Notes: a model not told the origin generated them from the letters alone. A stretch of 64,000 nt of DNA from Roseateles aquatilis (GCF_002205645.1 NZ_NIOF01000002.1:496001-560000); one strand, 5' to 3'; numbered from the stretch's first letter, positions 1 through 8,947 are shown. Numbers and translations are program-made.

Positions 1-1
1 C

Positions 2-97
2 TCCGCGATGCGACGCCGTCGTGCCGAGCTGGAGCGGCAATGGCAGGACGAGCTTCGCGTTGAGAGCGCGGAGTCCGAGCGGCAACAGGACGCCTGA
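2..97 (+). CDS. C-terminal end of an unidentified protein (cut by window edge)
   Basis: An open frame enters from the left edge and stops at a TGA at 95-97. The 31 visible residues are very rich in Arg, Glu and Gln and look like an amphipathic helix or coiled-coil tail. About 115 bases separate it from the next start. No family can be assigned from so little; it may be a real gene end or chance reading through G+C-rich DNA. Confidence 0.35.
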   Translation, partial: SAMRRRRAELERQWQDELRVESAESERQQDA

Positions 98-212
98 TCC
101 TCCGCCCGATCCCGCGCCCCACCGACAGTCGATCCGCAGTCCGGGCGGCGGCGGATCGCGCGGCGGGTTTGTCGGAGGGGCGGACTTCCACATCCCATCG
201 AAAGGACATCCC

Positions 213-407
213 ATGAGCACCTGGTACGGCAAGAAGGCCCAGGAGGAAGTGGCCCAGGCGCTCCACGAGGAAAAGCGTGGCGAACTCAAGAGCGGCGGCG
301 ACGGCAAGACGGTGACGAGCCGGAAGCAGGCCGTCGCGATCGGCCTGTCCAAGGCACGCAAGGCCGGTGCGAAGGTGCCGGCCAAACGTTCATCGGCGCA
401 TCACTGA
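213..407 (+). CDS. DUF6496-type small basic protein
   Basis: This encodes a 64-residue, Lys/Ala-rich basic protein. The sequence begins MSTWYGKKAQEEV and has a central KSGGDGKTVTSRKQAVAIGL stretch, followed by an SKARKAG segment and a Lys/Arg tail. This is the pattern of the short DUF6496 family found across proteobacteria, whose function is unknown; the composition would suit nucleic-acid binding, but that is only inference. I chose the ATG at 213 because an AAAGGA ribosome-binding site lies at 201-206; the frame is open further upstream but shows only low-complexity Pro/Arg translation. It appears to be a single-gene unit. Confidence 0.75.
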   Translation: MSTWYGKKAQEEVAQALHEEKRGELKSGGDGKTVTSRKQAVAIGLSKARKAGAKVPAKRSSAHH

Positions 408-410
408 GCG

Positions 411-436
411 CGGGCCCCCGCGGGCCCCCGCGGGCC
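411..436. repeat. 10-bp tandem G/C repeat
   Basis: Two full copies and one partial copy of CGGGCCCCCG follow directly after the stop codon of the small DUF6496 gene. Each unit is nearly self-complementary, so the transcript could fold into a strong hairpin. There is no T-run, so it is not a convincing intrinsic terminator. Confidence 0.6.
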
Positions 437-526
437 ATCGCGGCCAGGGGCGCGGGGCCCGTCTTCGGCATGGCGCGCCTGGTGCGAGGTCCGCTCGCCG
501 GATGACTGGGTCGCCGGAGGGCCCGC

Positions 527-1933
527 TCACTGCGCGGCCGGTGTGCTGGCCGCGCCTGTCGCCGCGGGGAACGCAGCCGTCGGACCGGCCGCGCCGCTGG
601 CGGTGACACGCCAGATCACGTTGCCGACGTCGTCGGCGACGAGCAGGGCACCCTGGCGATCCACCGCCACGCCGACGGGGCGGCCCATCGCTTCACCCTT
701 CTCGTTGAGGAAGCCGGTCAGCACGTCCAGCGGCATGCCGCTGGGCTTGGCGCCGACGAAGGGCACGAACACGACCTTGTAGCCGGCCGGCTGCTTGCGA
801 TTCCACGAGCCGTGCTGGCCGATGAACATGCCGCTGGCGTAGGTCTGCGTCAGCTTATTGCCCTCCGCGGAGGCCAGGCCCAGCGACGCGGTGTGCGCCC
901 CGACGGCGTAGTCCGGCACCAGCGCCTTCTCCACCAGTTCGGGCCGCTGCGGCTTGACGCGGTCGTCGACGTGGCGGCCGTACCAGCTGTACGGCCAGCC
1001 GTAGAAGCCGCCGTCCTGGACCGAGGTGATGTAGTCGGGCACCAGGTCGTCGCCCAGCTCGTCACGCTCGTTGACCGAGGTCCACAGCGCCTTGCTCGTC
1101 GGCTCCCAGGCCAGGCCCACCGGGTTGCGCAGGCCGGCGGCGAAGACGCGCGTGGCACCGGTCTGGACGTCGATCTCCAGGATGCCGGCGCGGTTCTGCT
1201 CGTTCTCGATGCCGTTCTCGGCCACGTTGCTGTTGGAGCCGATGCCGGCGTAGAGCTTGGTGCCCGCCGCGTTGGCGATCAGGCTCTTGGTCCAGTGGTG
1301 GTTGATGCTGCCGCCGGGCAGGTTGGCCAGCTTGGTCGGCTTGCCGGCCAGGCGGGTCTGGCCGGCGGTGTAGGGGAAGCGCATCACGGCGTCGGTGTTG
1401 GCGACATAGAACGTATTGCCGATCAGCGCCATGCCGAAGGGCGAGTTCAAGCCCTCGGCGAAGACGAAGCGCTGGTCGGCGATGCCGTCGCCGTTGGTGT
1501 CGCGCAGCAGGGTGATGCGGTTGGCGCTCTTGACCGTGGCGCCGGCCTTCTTCTGGAACTGCTTGGTGATCCATGCCTTGGGGCCCTTGCCGTCGTCCGG
1601 GCGCTGTGGCGCGTTGGTCTCGGCCACCAGCACGTCGCCGTTGGGCAGCACGTAGACCCAGCGGGGATGGTCCAGCTTGTCGGCGAAGCGCGTCACGGCC
1701 AGGCCGGCGGCGGGCTGCGGCTGCACGCCGGTCGGCCAGCCGACGGCCTTGGCGACATTGATGGTGGGCAGCAGGCCCTTTTGCGGCTCGGGCAGCGTGG
1801 GATTGGGGCCGTAGCCGGGGGGCGTGGCGGGTTGGGCTTCGAGGGCGTGGGCCGGCAGGCCTGCCGCCCAGGCGCCCAAGCCGAGGCTCGCGGCAACGAT
1901 GCCATGGATCAACGGGGCAGTGCTCTTCTTCAT
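527..1933 (-). CDS. PQQ-dependent sugar/sorbosone dehydrogenase family protein
   Basis: The 468-residue product begins with a signal peptide (MKKSTAPLIHGIVAASLGLG, cleaved near AHA). A six-bladed beta-propeller of the glucose/sorbosone dehydrogenase (GSDH) family follows. Recognisable segments include FADKLDHPRWVYVLPNGDVL, an HHWTKSL stretch, GLRNPVGLAWEP, GQHGSWNR, and the C-terminal GRPVGVAVDRQGALLVADD. Family members oxidise aldoses or sorbosone in the periplasm with PQQ as cofactor; the exact substrate cannot be read from sequence. I chose the start at 1933 because GGAGA lies just upstream and a signal peptide begins there; a longer in-frame start exists but adds an unlikely Arg/Pro-rich leader. 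A PQQ receptor homologue lies 0.5 kb away on the opposite strand, which supports PQQ dependence. No PQQ biosynthesis gene is visible here. Confidence 0.85.
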   Translation of the reverse strand: MKKSTAPLIHGIVAASLGLGAWAAGLPAHALEAQPATPPGYGPNPTLPEPQKGLLPTINVAKAVGWPTGVQPQPAAGLAVTRFADKLDHPRWVYVLPNGDVLVAETNAPQRPDDGKGPKAWITKQFQKKAGATVKSANRITLLRDTNGDGIADQRFVFAEGLNSPFGMALIGNTFYVANTDAVMRFPYTAGQTRLAGKPTKLANLPGGSINHHWTKSLIANAAGTKLYAGIGSNSNVAENGIENEQNRAGILEIDVQTGATRVFAAGLRNPVGLAWEPTSKALWTSVNERDELGDDLVPDYITSVQDGGFYGWPYSWYGRHVDDRVKPQRPELVEKALVPDYAVGAHTASLGLASAEGNKLTQTYASGMFIGQHGSWNRKQPAGYKVVFVPFVGAKPSGMPLDVLTGFLNEKGEAMGRPVGVAVDRQGALLVADDVGNVIWRVTASGAAGPTAAFPAATGAASTPAAQ

Positions 1934-1956
1934 GGGTTCTCCGACGGAGGGAAGGA

Positions 1957-2334
1957 ATGACGGTGTGGGCATCGCCGGACCTGCCGGCGTCGCCCCCTGA
2001 CGGTCGCAGCCCCAGCAAGCGGGGTTCCCAAGCGCAATCCACCCGATCCGCCGAGGAGGGCGAGCATGTCGGGCTGTGCACCGAGTTTCCTTCGCTGTCA
2101 TGGCTCGCCCGCACGCCCCAGGAAGCGCTGAAAGGCGTCTATCGCGTCGTCGAAGACGTGGTGGCCGATATGCGGGCGCAGGGCGAGGACATCCCGGAGG
2201 CCATCGCGGATCGGCTGTTCAGCGGAAAATTCGCCGTCCGCATTCCTCCCGATCCGTACCGTCGCCTGACGTTGCAGGCGCGAGCGCAGGGCGTGAGCTT
2301 GAACCGGCTGGTGGCGTCGAAACTCTGCGCGTGA
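1957..2334 (+). CDS. Orphan HicB-family antitoxin with divergent N-terminus
   Basis: Up to 125 residues. From about residue 33 the sequence matches the HicB antitoxin family: EEGEHVGLCTEFPSLSWLA, ALKGVYRVVEDVVADM, then a C-terminal ribbon-helix-helix module (FAVRIPPDPYRRLTL ... GVSLNRLVASKL) expected to bind DNA. HicB normally neutralises the mRNA-cleaving HicA toxin, but no HicA-like frame is seen on either side. The usual first strand of the family (a YTYRV-like segment just before EEGEH) is absent; the N-terminus is instead an unrelated Ser/Pro-rich stretch. The ATG at 1957 has GGAGGGAAGG upstream and lies only 23 bases from the divergent dehydrogenase start. It may act as a solitary regulator, or be a decaying toxin-antitoxin remnant. 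Confidence 0.7.
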   Translation: MTVWASPDLPASPPDGRSPSKRGSQAQSTRSAEEGEHVGLCTEFPSLSWLARTPQEALKGVYRVVEDVVADMRAQGEDIPEAIADRLFSGKFAVRIPPDPYRRLTLQARAQGVSLNRLVASKLCA

Positions 2335-2440
2335 GCGGCGCGACCGAGCGGCCATTCCTTCGACGCAGGCCCTGGCACCCCGCTTGCTCTGCCCGCTGCT
2401 GGTCGCGCCTTGGCGCGGACGGAAAGAGTCAAGGAGACGC

Positions 2441-4615
2441 ATGACGCGAAGCAGGGATTGGATAGGAACGGCGGCGCTGCTGTGGTGCGGCGTCGCGGCG
2501 GCGCGGGAGGCGCCTTCGAGCGGCGTGCCGGATGAGCCGCTGAAGCAGCTGCCCGCTGTCGTGATCACGGGCAGCGTCTCCGAACGGGCCCTGGAGAACG
2601 CGCCCTACGCGGCCTCGGTGATCGACGCCGACACCTTGCGCGGGGCCGGCCCGATGATCAATCTGTCCGAGGCACTGAATCGCGTGCCCGGCATCACCGC
2701 CAATAGCCGCCAGAACTACGCGCAGGACCTGCAGCTGTCGTCGCGCGGCTTCGGCGCGCGGGCGCCGTTCGGGGTACGCGGGCTGCGGCTCTACACCGAC
2801 GGTATTCCGGCCACGATGCCCGATGGACAAGGGCAAGTGACCCATTTCGACCTCGCGTCCGCGCGCCGCGTCGAGGTGCTGCGCGGCCCGTTCTCGGCCC
2901 TCTACGGCAACAGCTCGGGTGGCGTCATCGCGCTGGTGAGCGCGCCGGTTCGGGAACGGTCGGCGGCGTTGGACCTCGACGCCGGCGGCGCGGGGCTGCG
3001 TCAGGTCCGGATCACCGCCGGCACGCCGTTCGGCCAGGGCTGGGAAGCGCAGGTCGGCGCGTCCCACCTGGAGATCGACGGCTTTCGACCGCAGAGCGCG
3101 GCCCGGCGCACGCTCGCCAACGGTCGTCTGACCTGGACCGGCGAGCGCGATCGGGTGCTGGTGCTGCTCAGCGACATCGACCAGCGCGCGCAAGACCCGC
3201 TCGGGCTGACCGCCGCGCAGTTCGCCGCCGATTCCGACCAGACCACGCCGCAGGCGCTGCAGTTCAACACTCGCAAGAATGCCAGCCAGACGCAGCTCGG
3301 CGCGCGATGGCAGCATCGTTTCGACGCCATGGGGCCGCTGGCCGAGGGTCAGTGGATGGCCTATGCCGGGCGCCGCTCGGTGGCGCAGTGGCAGGCGATC
3401 ACGGTGGCCGCGCAGACGCCGGTCGGCAGTGGCGGCGGGGTCGTCGATTTCGATCGGCGCTACGACGGCGTCGATGGCCGCCTGCTGTGGCGGCTGGGCG
3501 AGGCGACGCTGGCCACCGGCGTCAACGTCGAGCGCCAGACGGATGATCGCCAGGGCTACGAGAATTTCGCGGGCGCCGGCGCGGCGCAGCGGCTTGGCGT
3601 CACCGGCGCGCTGCGTCGCGACGAGCGCAACGAGGCCGTGACCCGCGAAGCCTACGCCCAGCTCGAAGTGCCGCTGGGCACGACCCTGAGCGCGAGCGCC
3701 GGCGTGCGCGCGGGGCGGGTCACGATGTCGGCGCGGGATCGATTCCTGTCCAACGGCGACGATTCGGGGTCGCTGCGGTATGACTATGCGAACCCCGCCG
3801 TCGGCCTGGGCTGGAAGGTCGCGTCGGACCTGCTGCTGCATGCCGCCCTCGGTCGCGGCTTCGAATCCCCGACGCTCAACGAGCTGGCGTATCGGGCCGA
3901 CGGGCTTGGCGGTTTCAACGCGGCGCTGCGCCCGCAGAAGAGTCTGCAGCAGGAGGTGGGCGCGAAGTGGCGCGGGGAACGGGTGGCGCTGGATGCCACC
4001 GTCTTCCATGTCACGACGCGTGACGAGATCGGCGTGCTGACCAACAGCGGCGGCCGATCCAGTTATCAGAACGTGGGGCGCACCCGGCGCGACGGCATCG
4101 AGCTGTCGGGCGCCTGGCGGCCCGCGTCGCGATGGCACGCTCAGGTCGCGCTGGGCACGTTGAAGGCGAGTTACCGGGATGCGTTCCTCACCTGCGTCGG
4201 CACGCCTTGCGCGTCGGCGAACGCGTCGGTCGCGTCGGGGAATCGCATCGCGGGGACCAACGGCGGCAGCGCCTACGCGGAACTGGCCTGGCGCCCACGC
4301 GGCGGACCGGGTGACGAGGGAGCGCCGGTCTCCGAGCTCGGCGTCGAGTGGCGCGGCGTGAAGCGAACCGCCGTCAACGACACCAACAGTGAATGGGCCG
4401 CCGGCTACGGTGTCCTCAACCTGCGCGCGCGCCACGGCGGGACGATGGGCGCGATGCGGTGGGCGTTGATTGCCCGCGTGGACAACATCGCCGATCGGCG
4501 CTACGCGGGGAGCGTCATCGTCAACGATGGCAACGGCCGCTTCTACGAGCCGGCACCGGGGCGATCGTTCTGGATCGGGCTGTCGCTGCGCGCCACGGCG
4601 TCCGGCGCCGATTGA
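2441..4615 (+). CDS. pqqU: TonB-dependent outer-membrane receptor, PqqU (YncD)-like PQQ importer
   Basis: A 724-residue TonB-dependent receptor with a signal peptide, plug domain and 22-strand barrel. From memory of E. coli YncD (renamed PqqU, the high-affinity PQQ receptor), the match is unusually close. Shared blocks include NYAQDLQLSxRGFG, YxDGIPATMPDGQGQ, EVLRGPFSALYGN, RRDERN, LNELxYRADG and the C-terminal GSVIVNxxNGRxYEPxPGR. It should bind pyrroloquinoline quinone at the cell surface and import it using TonB energy. The start at 2441 is preceded by AAGGAG at 2431-2436. A predicted PQQ-dependent dehydrogenase sits on the other side of a HicB gene, which supports the assignment. No TonB-ExbBD genes are nearby; those are usually encoded elsewhere. 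Confidence 0.85.
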   Translation: MTRSRDWIGTAALLWCGVAAAREAPSSGVPDEPLKQLPAVVITGSVSERALENAPYAASVIDADTLRGAGPMINLSEALNRVPGITANSRQNYAQDLQLSSRGFGARAPFGVRGLRLYTDGIPATMPDGQGQVTHFDLASARRVEVLRGPFSALYGNSSGGVIALVSAPVRERSAALDLDAGGAGLRQVRITAGTPFGQGWEAQVGASHLEIDGFRPQSAARRTLANGRLTWTGERDRVLVLLSDIDQRAQDPLGLTAAQFAADSDQTTPQALQFNTRKNASQTQLGARWQHRFDAMGPLAEGQWMAYAGRRSVAQWQAITVAAQTPVGSGGGVVDFDRRYDGVDGRLLWRLGEATLATGVNVERQTDDRQGYENFAGAGAAQRLGVTGALRRDERNEAVTREAYAQLEVPLGTTLSASAGVRAGRVTMSARDRFLSNGDDSGSLRYDYANPAVGLGWKVASDLLLHAALGRGFESPTLNELAYRADGLGGFNAALRPQKSLQQEVGAKWRGERVALDATVFHVTTRDEIGVLTNSGGRSSYQNVGRTRRDGIELSGAWRPASRWHAQVALGTLKASYRDAFLTCVGTPCASANASVASGNRIAGTNGGSAYAELAWRPRGGPGDEGAPVSELGVEWRGVKRTAVNDTNSEWAAGYGVLNLRARHGGTMGAMRWALIARVDNIADRRYAGSVIVNDGNGRFYEPAPGRSFWIGLSLRATASGAD

Positions 4616-4642
4616 GCGCCGCGCGCGCCTTCAGGCCCTGCT

Positions 4643-6721
4643 TCAGGCCAGGCGCGCGCGAACCTCGACCTCGATCAACGCCAGCGCCTGCAGACGATCC
4701 CTGGCCGCGCGGATGGCGGCGTGATCGCGGGCCCCCAGCTTGTCGACCGCATCCATCGTGCGGACCTTCAGATCGGCGATGCTGCCCAGCAGGGCCAAGC
4801 GGGCCGCCTGGGACTCCGCCGGACCGCGAAGCGCGCGCAGCGCCTTGAACTCCACCAGCAGCGCCCCCAGGCGGCGGTCCTTCCTCTTGAAGGGGTTGCG
4901 CGGCATCGCGCGGGACAGCAGTGCATCCACCGCCGCGTTCGACAGCGGTTCGTGGACGTCGGGCCCGCGCTCGACAACGACCCAGTCCTTCTCGGCAGGG
5001 GCGGGCAGGAAAGTGGGGCGCACCACCGTCTCATGCTTGACGGACGCCAGGCGCGGTGACGGCGTCTCGTCGGCCGGCTTCGATGCGATCGTCAGGCCCG
5101 TCCGGCCGCCGAGGTGGCGTTCGAAGCTGCGTGCCATCCGGAGCGGATCGGATCGCTCCGCGGCGGACCAGGTGAGCATCTCCTTGTCCATCTCCCGCGC
5201 GGCGTGCGGGGCGCCCGCGGGCAGCAGCTCACCCCTGCGGGCCTGATATCGCGCCATCAACGCACGCAGCGACTGGTCGGGCGTCTCGCGGATCAATTCC
5301 TGGACCAGCCTCAGGCCGCGCACGCCGATCCGTACCGCATCCTCGCTGAGTCGCTGGTCCGGGTGGGCGGCTGGGGATACCTTGGCGAGGCCCGCCGCGG
5401 TGTTGCTGACCAGCGCCTGGCGCTCGCGCAGCAGCGTGGTTTCGTAGCGGGAGGGGTCGATCGCGAGGATGGCCCGGGCCAGGGCCGGATCCAGCGCCTG
5501 ATCGGCGGCGGGCAGCGGGGTTCGCCCGTCAGGCGCGCGACACAGCATGTCCAGGCTCAATTCGCGCTGCATCGCCAGCGCCTGAGCGTGCGGTTCGGGG
5601 AACCCGAGTGCCAGATCGATGGCGTGGCAGCGGCCGTCGTCCTGCACCAGCAGGTTCGCCCATTTCAGATCCGTATCGCCGATCAGCAGCTTGGCCAGCA
5701 CCGCGCGCTGCAGTTCGGCCGGATGAATGCGAAAAGCCGACACCTGATCCGCCGCCAGCATCGACCGAAAGCTCGACGCATCGGCCGACTCGTCCATCGC
5801 TTCGAAGTGCGCCTCCGGGCCCAGCATGCGTCCCGGCAGGCCGGTCTGGATCAGGGCGGAAGCGCCGTCGATGTCCACCACCTCGGCGTGGGCCGAGGAA
5901 AATGCGATGCCGCCCTGGCGATGAATCTCCGCAAGGGCGGCGCCGGCCAGCGCCTCGCGCAGCGCGCCGGCGCCCTTTGGCATCCAGCTTTGAGCGGATT
6001 CGCCGCCGCAGGGCTTGACCACGTAGATGACCGCGCCCGTCGCGTCGCGGATCAGCGATACCTCGCTCGACGAGGCCGCCGCGGCGGCGCTGCCGAAGCG
6101 CTCTCGCAGCGCCAGGGCATGGGCTCGCATCGCGTCGCCTCGCGTGGTCCGGTCGCCGTGTGTCAGAGCGTCGCGAGCGCGGAAGTCGTGGATCCGCAAC
6201 TGCTGCGATTGCGCGGCGTCCAGCATGCGCCGGGCCGCCTCTCGACGTTCGGACTGGACCGGATCGCGGCTGGCAAACCATCGGCGTCGCTCGCGCGATG
6301 TCTCGTTGTGGAGGTACTGACGCGCCGACGCCATCAGTGCCGTCGTGATTTCCTCCGAAAGATGCAGTGGACGCCTGCACACCTGCATGGCGAGTTCGCA
6401 AAGGTGCGCGAACGCCGCGTCGCGGCTTCGCGCGGCGCTTGGATCGGCCCCACGCGCGAGGGCCTGCAATCGGCCGACAGAGAAGGTGTCCCGGAACGGG
6501 TGATCCCCGTGTGATGGCACCTCGCTGCTTTCCGCGGCCGGACAGCGCATGCGCATCGGATTGCCGGCCCGTCGCAGGAGGGCGTTGACGAAGACGGCTT
6601 CCTGCTCCCCCAGATGGCGGCGGCCAGGGGCATCCAAGGCCAGTCGCCAGCCGCTTTCATGGGCATCGAGGAGTGGATCCCAGTTTTCAGAGGTGAACAG
6701 CGAGATGGAGGTTTCGCTCAT
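4643..6721 (-). CDS. Kinase-like protein A: predicted active phosphoinositide-kinase-like fold
   Basis: A 692-residue protein I cannot name. The middle looks like a PI3/4-kinase-type catalytic core. A VVKP strand carries the candidate ATP lysine (K236), followed by REAL (E256). Then comes IGDTDLKWAN (D349, D351, N356), and 13 residues later AIDLALGFP (D369). The last two resemble the catalytic and activation loops of type II PI4-kinases (NTDRGNDN and AIDNGLAFP). The N-terminal ~190 residues are helical; the tail past 540 is basic and helical, without signal peptide or membrane segment. It is the last gene of a minus-strand operon; CAGGAG precedes the start. The two longest upstream genes are paralogues that lack the catalytic residues. 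Lipid kinase, protein kinase or secreted effector activity are all possible; none is shown. Confidence 0.65.
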   Translation of the reverse strand: MSETSISLFTSENWDPLLDAHESGWRLALDAPGRRHLGEQEAVFVNALLRRAGNPMRMRCPAAESSEVPSHGDHPFRDTFSVGRLQALARGADPSAARSRDAAFAHLCELAMQVCRRPLHLSEEITTALMASARQYLHNETSRERRRWFASRDPVQSERREAARRMLDAAQSQQLRIHDFRARDALTHGDRTTRGDAMRAHALALRERFGSAAAAASSSEVSLIRDATGAVIYVVKPCGGESAQSWMPKGAGALREALAGAALAEIHRQGGIAFSSAHAEVVDIDGASALIQTGLPGRMLGPEAHFEAMDESADASSFRSMLAADQVSAFRIHPAELQRAVLAKLLIGDTDLKWANLLVQDDGRCHAIDLALGFPEPHAQALAMQRELSLDMLCRAPDGRTPLPAADQALDPALARAILAIDPSRYETTLLRERQALVSNTAAGLAKVSPAAHPDQRLSEDAVRIGVRGLRLVQELIRETPDQSLRALMARYQARRGELLPAGAPHAAREMDKEMLTWSAAERSDPLRMARSFERHLGGRTGLTIASKPADETPSPRLASVKHETVVRPTFLPAPAEKDWVVVERGPDVHEPLSNAAVDALLSRAMPRNPFKRKDRRLGALLVEFKALRALRGPAESQAARLALLGSIADLKVRTMDAVDKLGARDHAAIRAARDRLQALALIEVEVRARLA

Positions 6722-6863
6722 GGCGCACTCCTGGCAATGCAGTCAACAGGGTCGACGGGGATCAAGTCGTCCTGGCGTCTCGATTCGAGTCGGAATCCGG
6801 GCGATGCCTGTCACTTCCGTCGGGTGTCGGAGCGAGTGGGCCCTGGGCCACGATGTCGTCGAA

Positions 6864-8426
6864 CTAATCGATCGAGTCGGCGGGGCTGGCATGACCATCG
6901 GCGTCGATGACCCGAAGCGCGTCCTCGGGGAGCAGGGCATTCAGCGGGTCGACCGAGTCCGCCCAGTTCAATGCTTGAGCATCGAGGTGGTCGGCGATGC
7001 GCGCGGTATACGCGCGCAGCAGTTGGCGCATCGATTGCGTCGGGGCCTCTCTCAGCAGTTGCCGCACGAGTCCCACGGACGCGACGACCTGGAGCACCGC
7101 GTCCTTGCTGATGGCGTGGCACGGTGCGGGTGCGCTTTCATCGATTTCGGGGTTGCGCAGATCCGCGATCCACCACGGATGAAAGCTCAGCAGCGTTTCA
7201 CGCAGGGTTTCGACGTCGACCCTGGCGAGGGCGGAGGCCGTCGCAGCGTCGATGGGTTCATCCCATTTTTCGCTACAGGGGAGATAGAAGAGCGCTGGCA
7301 AGTCGCCGCGCTGCAAGGCGTCGAGGGACGGCTCCAACGATCGGGCTTCCGGGAAACCTCGATCGGCATTCAGCGGCCAGAAATGGCCGTCCGCCTGTTG
7401 TATCTGGTCCTGCCAGCGGCTCGTGAAGTCCAGCGAGAAAAGCCGGCACAACGCGGCGCGTTGCAGTGTCGACGCCGGGGCGGTTGATAGGGCGGCCAGC
7501 GAAGCTTCCCGGAGCAGTGACTGGGCGTTGGTGTCGCCCTTGCCCAGGCGCGTGATCGCCACGCGGAATGCCGGCGCCAGCGCCGGGACCGGCGATAGCA
7601 GGGCCAGGCCTTCGGTGGGGTGGCCGTGCAGGGTCAGGTCGGTCCGGCCGAATGCAAGCCTGGTCTGCTGCTCCAACTGGTGCAACAGCGCGTCGCCCAG
7701 CAGGTCGCGATCGATCGATGCGTCGCTGGCGGCACGCCTCGCGTAGATCGGCTGTCCGCTCGCATCACAGATCAGCGTGACCGTGCTGCCGATCGGGAGT
7801 CGAATGGACGCGAACTCCCTGCTCATCGCGAGGGCATGGCTGCCGACCGCTTGTGCCCGATAAGGGGCATCGATCCGCATGGCCTCCGGATAGCCGCAGG
7901 CCTGATCGATCGACGCTCCCAGCGCCTTCGACGCCGCGGACCACATGGCCTTGGCGTGAAACGCGTTGTCGATGGCCACCGGCCTGCGTCGGCCCGACGG
8001 CAATACGCGCGTGTTCATCGCGCCGGTCAGAAGTCCTTGTACATCGGCGGACGTCGTATCGAGGTAGGCACGAGCGCGCCGGATGACCTCGCGCGCCGCC
8101 GCGCGCACGTCGTCTTTCGGCGCGGCGGCAAGCGCGTCCGACGCCTCGCACAAGCGGGCGAAGCCCGCGTCGCGCTCGGTCTTGCGGAAGATCCCGGTGG
8201 GGGCCTTGGCGGAACTGGCCAGCTTGGCGATGAGGTCGCGCGGAAAACGAGTTGCGAACGTGGGAACGACAGACTCGGCGGCGTTGTCGTGCTGCGCCGC
8301 CTGTTGCTCCTTCAGGCTGTCGACGAAGACCCATTGCTCATCGGTCAGAGGGCTGCCGGGCGCTGCCTCTGGCGTGTCGGACGTTGCACCTGACGGCGTG
8401 GACGATGTGCGGGTGAGAGGGTGCAT
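6864..8426 (-). CDS. Kinase-like paralogue B: catalytic residues lost
   Basis: A 520-residue protein that aligns with protein A along most of its length. Shared landmarks are FARLCE (A has FAHLCE), GSHALAMSREF (A: RAHALALRERF), LICDASGQPIYARR, LQRAALCRLF, GFPEA, and VGLVRQLLREAPTQSMRQLL near the C-terminus. At the positions of A's catalytic residues it has R231 for K236, D333 kept, T335 for D351, D340 for N356 and N353 for D369. It is therefore best read as a pseudokinase. A good GGAGG ribosome-binding site precedes the ATG. The start lies 2 bases after the stop of the 172-residue gene, so the two are probably translationally coupled. There is a 142-base gap to gene A. Its function is unknown; binding or regulating the active paralogue is one hypothesis. 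Confidence 0.6.
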   Translation of the reverse strand: MHPLTRTSSTPSGATSDTPEAAPGSPLTDEQWVFVDSLKEQQAAQHDNAAESVVPTFATRFPRDLIAKLASSAKAPTGIFRKTERDAGFARLCEASDALAAAPKDDVRAAAREVIRRARAYLDTTSADVQGLLTGAMNTRVLPSGRRRPVAIDNAFHAKAMWSAASKALGASIDQACGYPEAMRIDAPYRAQAVGSHALAMSREFASIRLPIGSTVTLICDASGQPIYARRAASDASIDRDLLGDALLHQLEQQTRLAFGRTDLTLHGHPTEGLALLSPVPALAPAFRVAITRLGKGDTNAQSLLREASLAALSTAPASTLQRAALCRLFSLDFTSRWQDQIQQADGHFWPLNADRGFPEARSLEPSLDALQRGDLPALFYLPCSEKWDEPIDAATASALARVDVETLRETLLSFHPWWIADLRNPEIDESAPAPCHAISKDAVLQVVASVGLVRQLLREAPTQSMRQLLRAYTARIADHLDAQALNWADSVDPLNALLPEDALRVIDADGHASPADSID

Positions 8427-8428
8427 GG

Positions 8429-8947
8429 TCAGACCTCCAGATACGGAAGTTGGTGGGACAGCTCGTGCAGGACCCGACGCAAGGTCGAGCCGCTATCCAG
8501 GGAGACAAAGCCGTTGGCGTCGAGCAGGGCGACAAGCTTTTGATCCGGAAGGACGCGGGGGGCGTCGGCCAATAGCAGCTTGAGCCGGACCAGGACCTGG
8601 TGACGTTGCTGAATGTCCCCGGTCCGCGCCTGAGGGACGGCGCCGTCCAGGCGGTCGAGCAGCGCCGTCAATGGCCGTTCGAACTCGTCCATGGCGGCAC
8701 GCATGTCGGCAATCGCCAGGTCGAGCAGCCGCTCGATGTCGGCTCGGTCGGGTTGGCTTGCGCAGCGCCGGTGGACGGTCTCGCGCAGATCGCGCAGGCC
8801 GGCCTCGATCCGGCGCCTTGCCTGAGGCCACAGCCTGCGCACCGAGTCGATGTGTCCTTCGCGTGCGGCCTGCCCGGAAGGATGCGAAACGGGAGAACCA
8901 GCGAAGCGACGGGCGGCCGCTGACCGCGGAAGGTTTGCTGATGACAT
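8429..8947 (-). CDS. Unrecognised 172-residue helical protein in kinase-like operon
   Basis: No family is recognised. The first ~60 residues are basic and Ala/Arg-rich. The middle (about 65-125) is predicted to be long amphipathic helices (RADIERLLDLAIADM, DEFERPLTALLDRL). The C-terminus reads QKLVALLDANGFVSLDSGST and ends in HELSHQLPYLEV. There is no signal peptide, membrane segment or kinase motif. The stop is 2 bases before the ATG of kinase-like paralogue B, the tightest junction in the operon, so a joint role with B is plausible. A dedicated secretion chaperone would fit the size, but such chaperones are usually acidic and this N-terminus is not. No clear Shine-Dalgarno sequence precedes the ATG at 8947. 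Confidence 0.55.
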   Translation of the reverse strand: MSSANLPRSAAARRFAGSPVSHPSGQAAREGHIDSVRRLWPQARRRIEAGLRDLRETVHRRCASQPDRADIERLLDLAIADMRAAMDEFERPLTALLDRLDGAVPQARTGDIQQRHQVLVRLKLLLADAPRVLPDQKLVALLDANGFVSLDSGSTLRRVLHELSHQLPYLEV

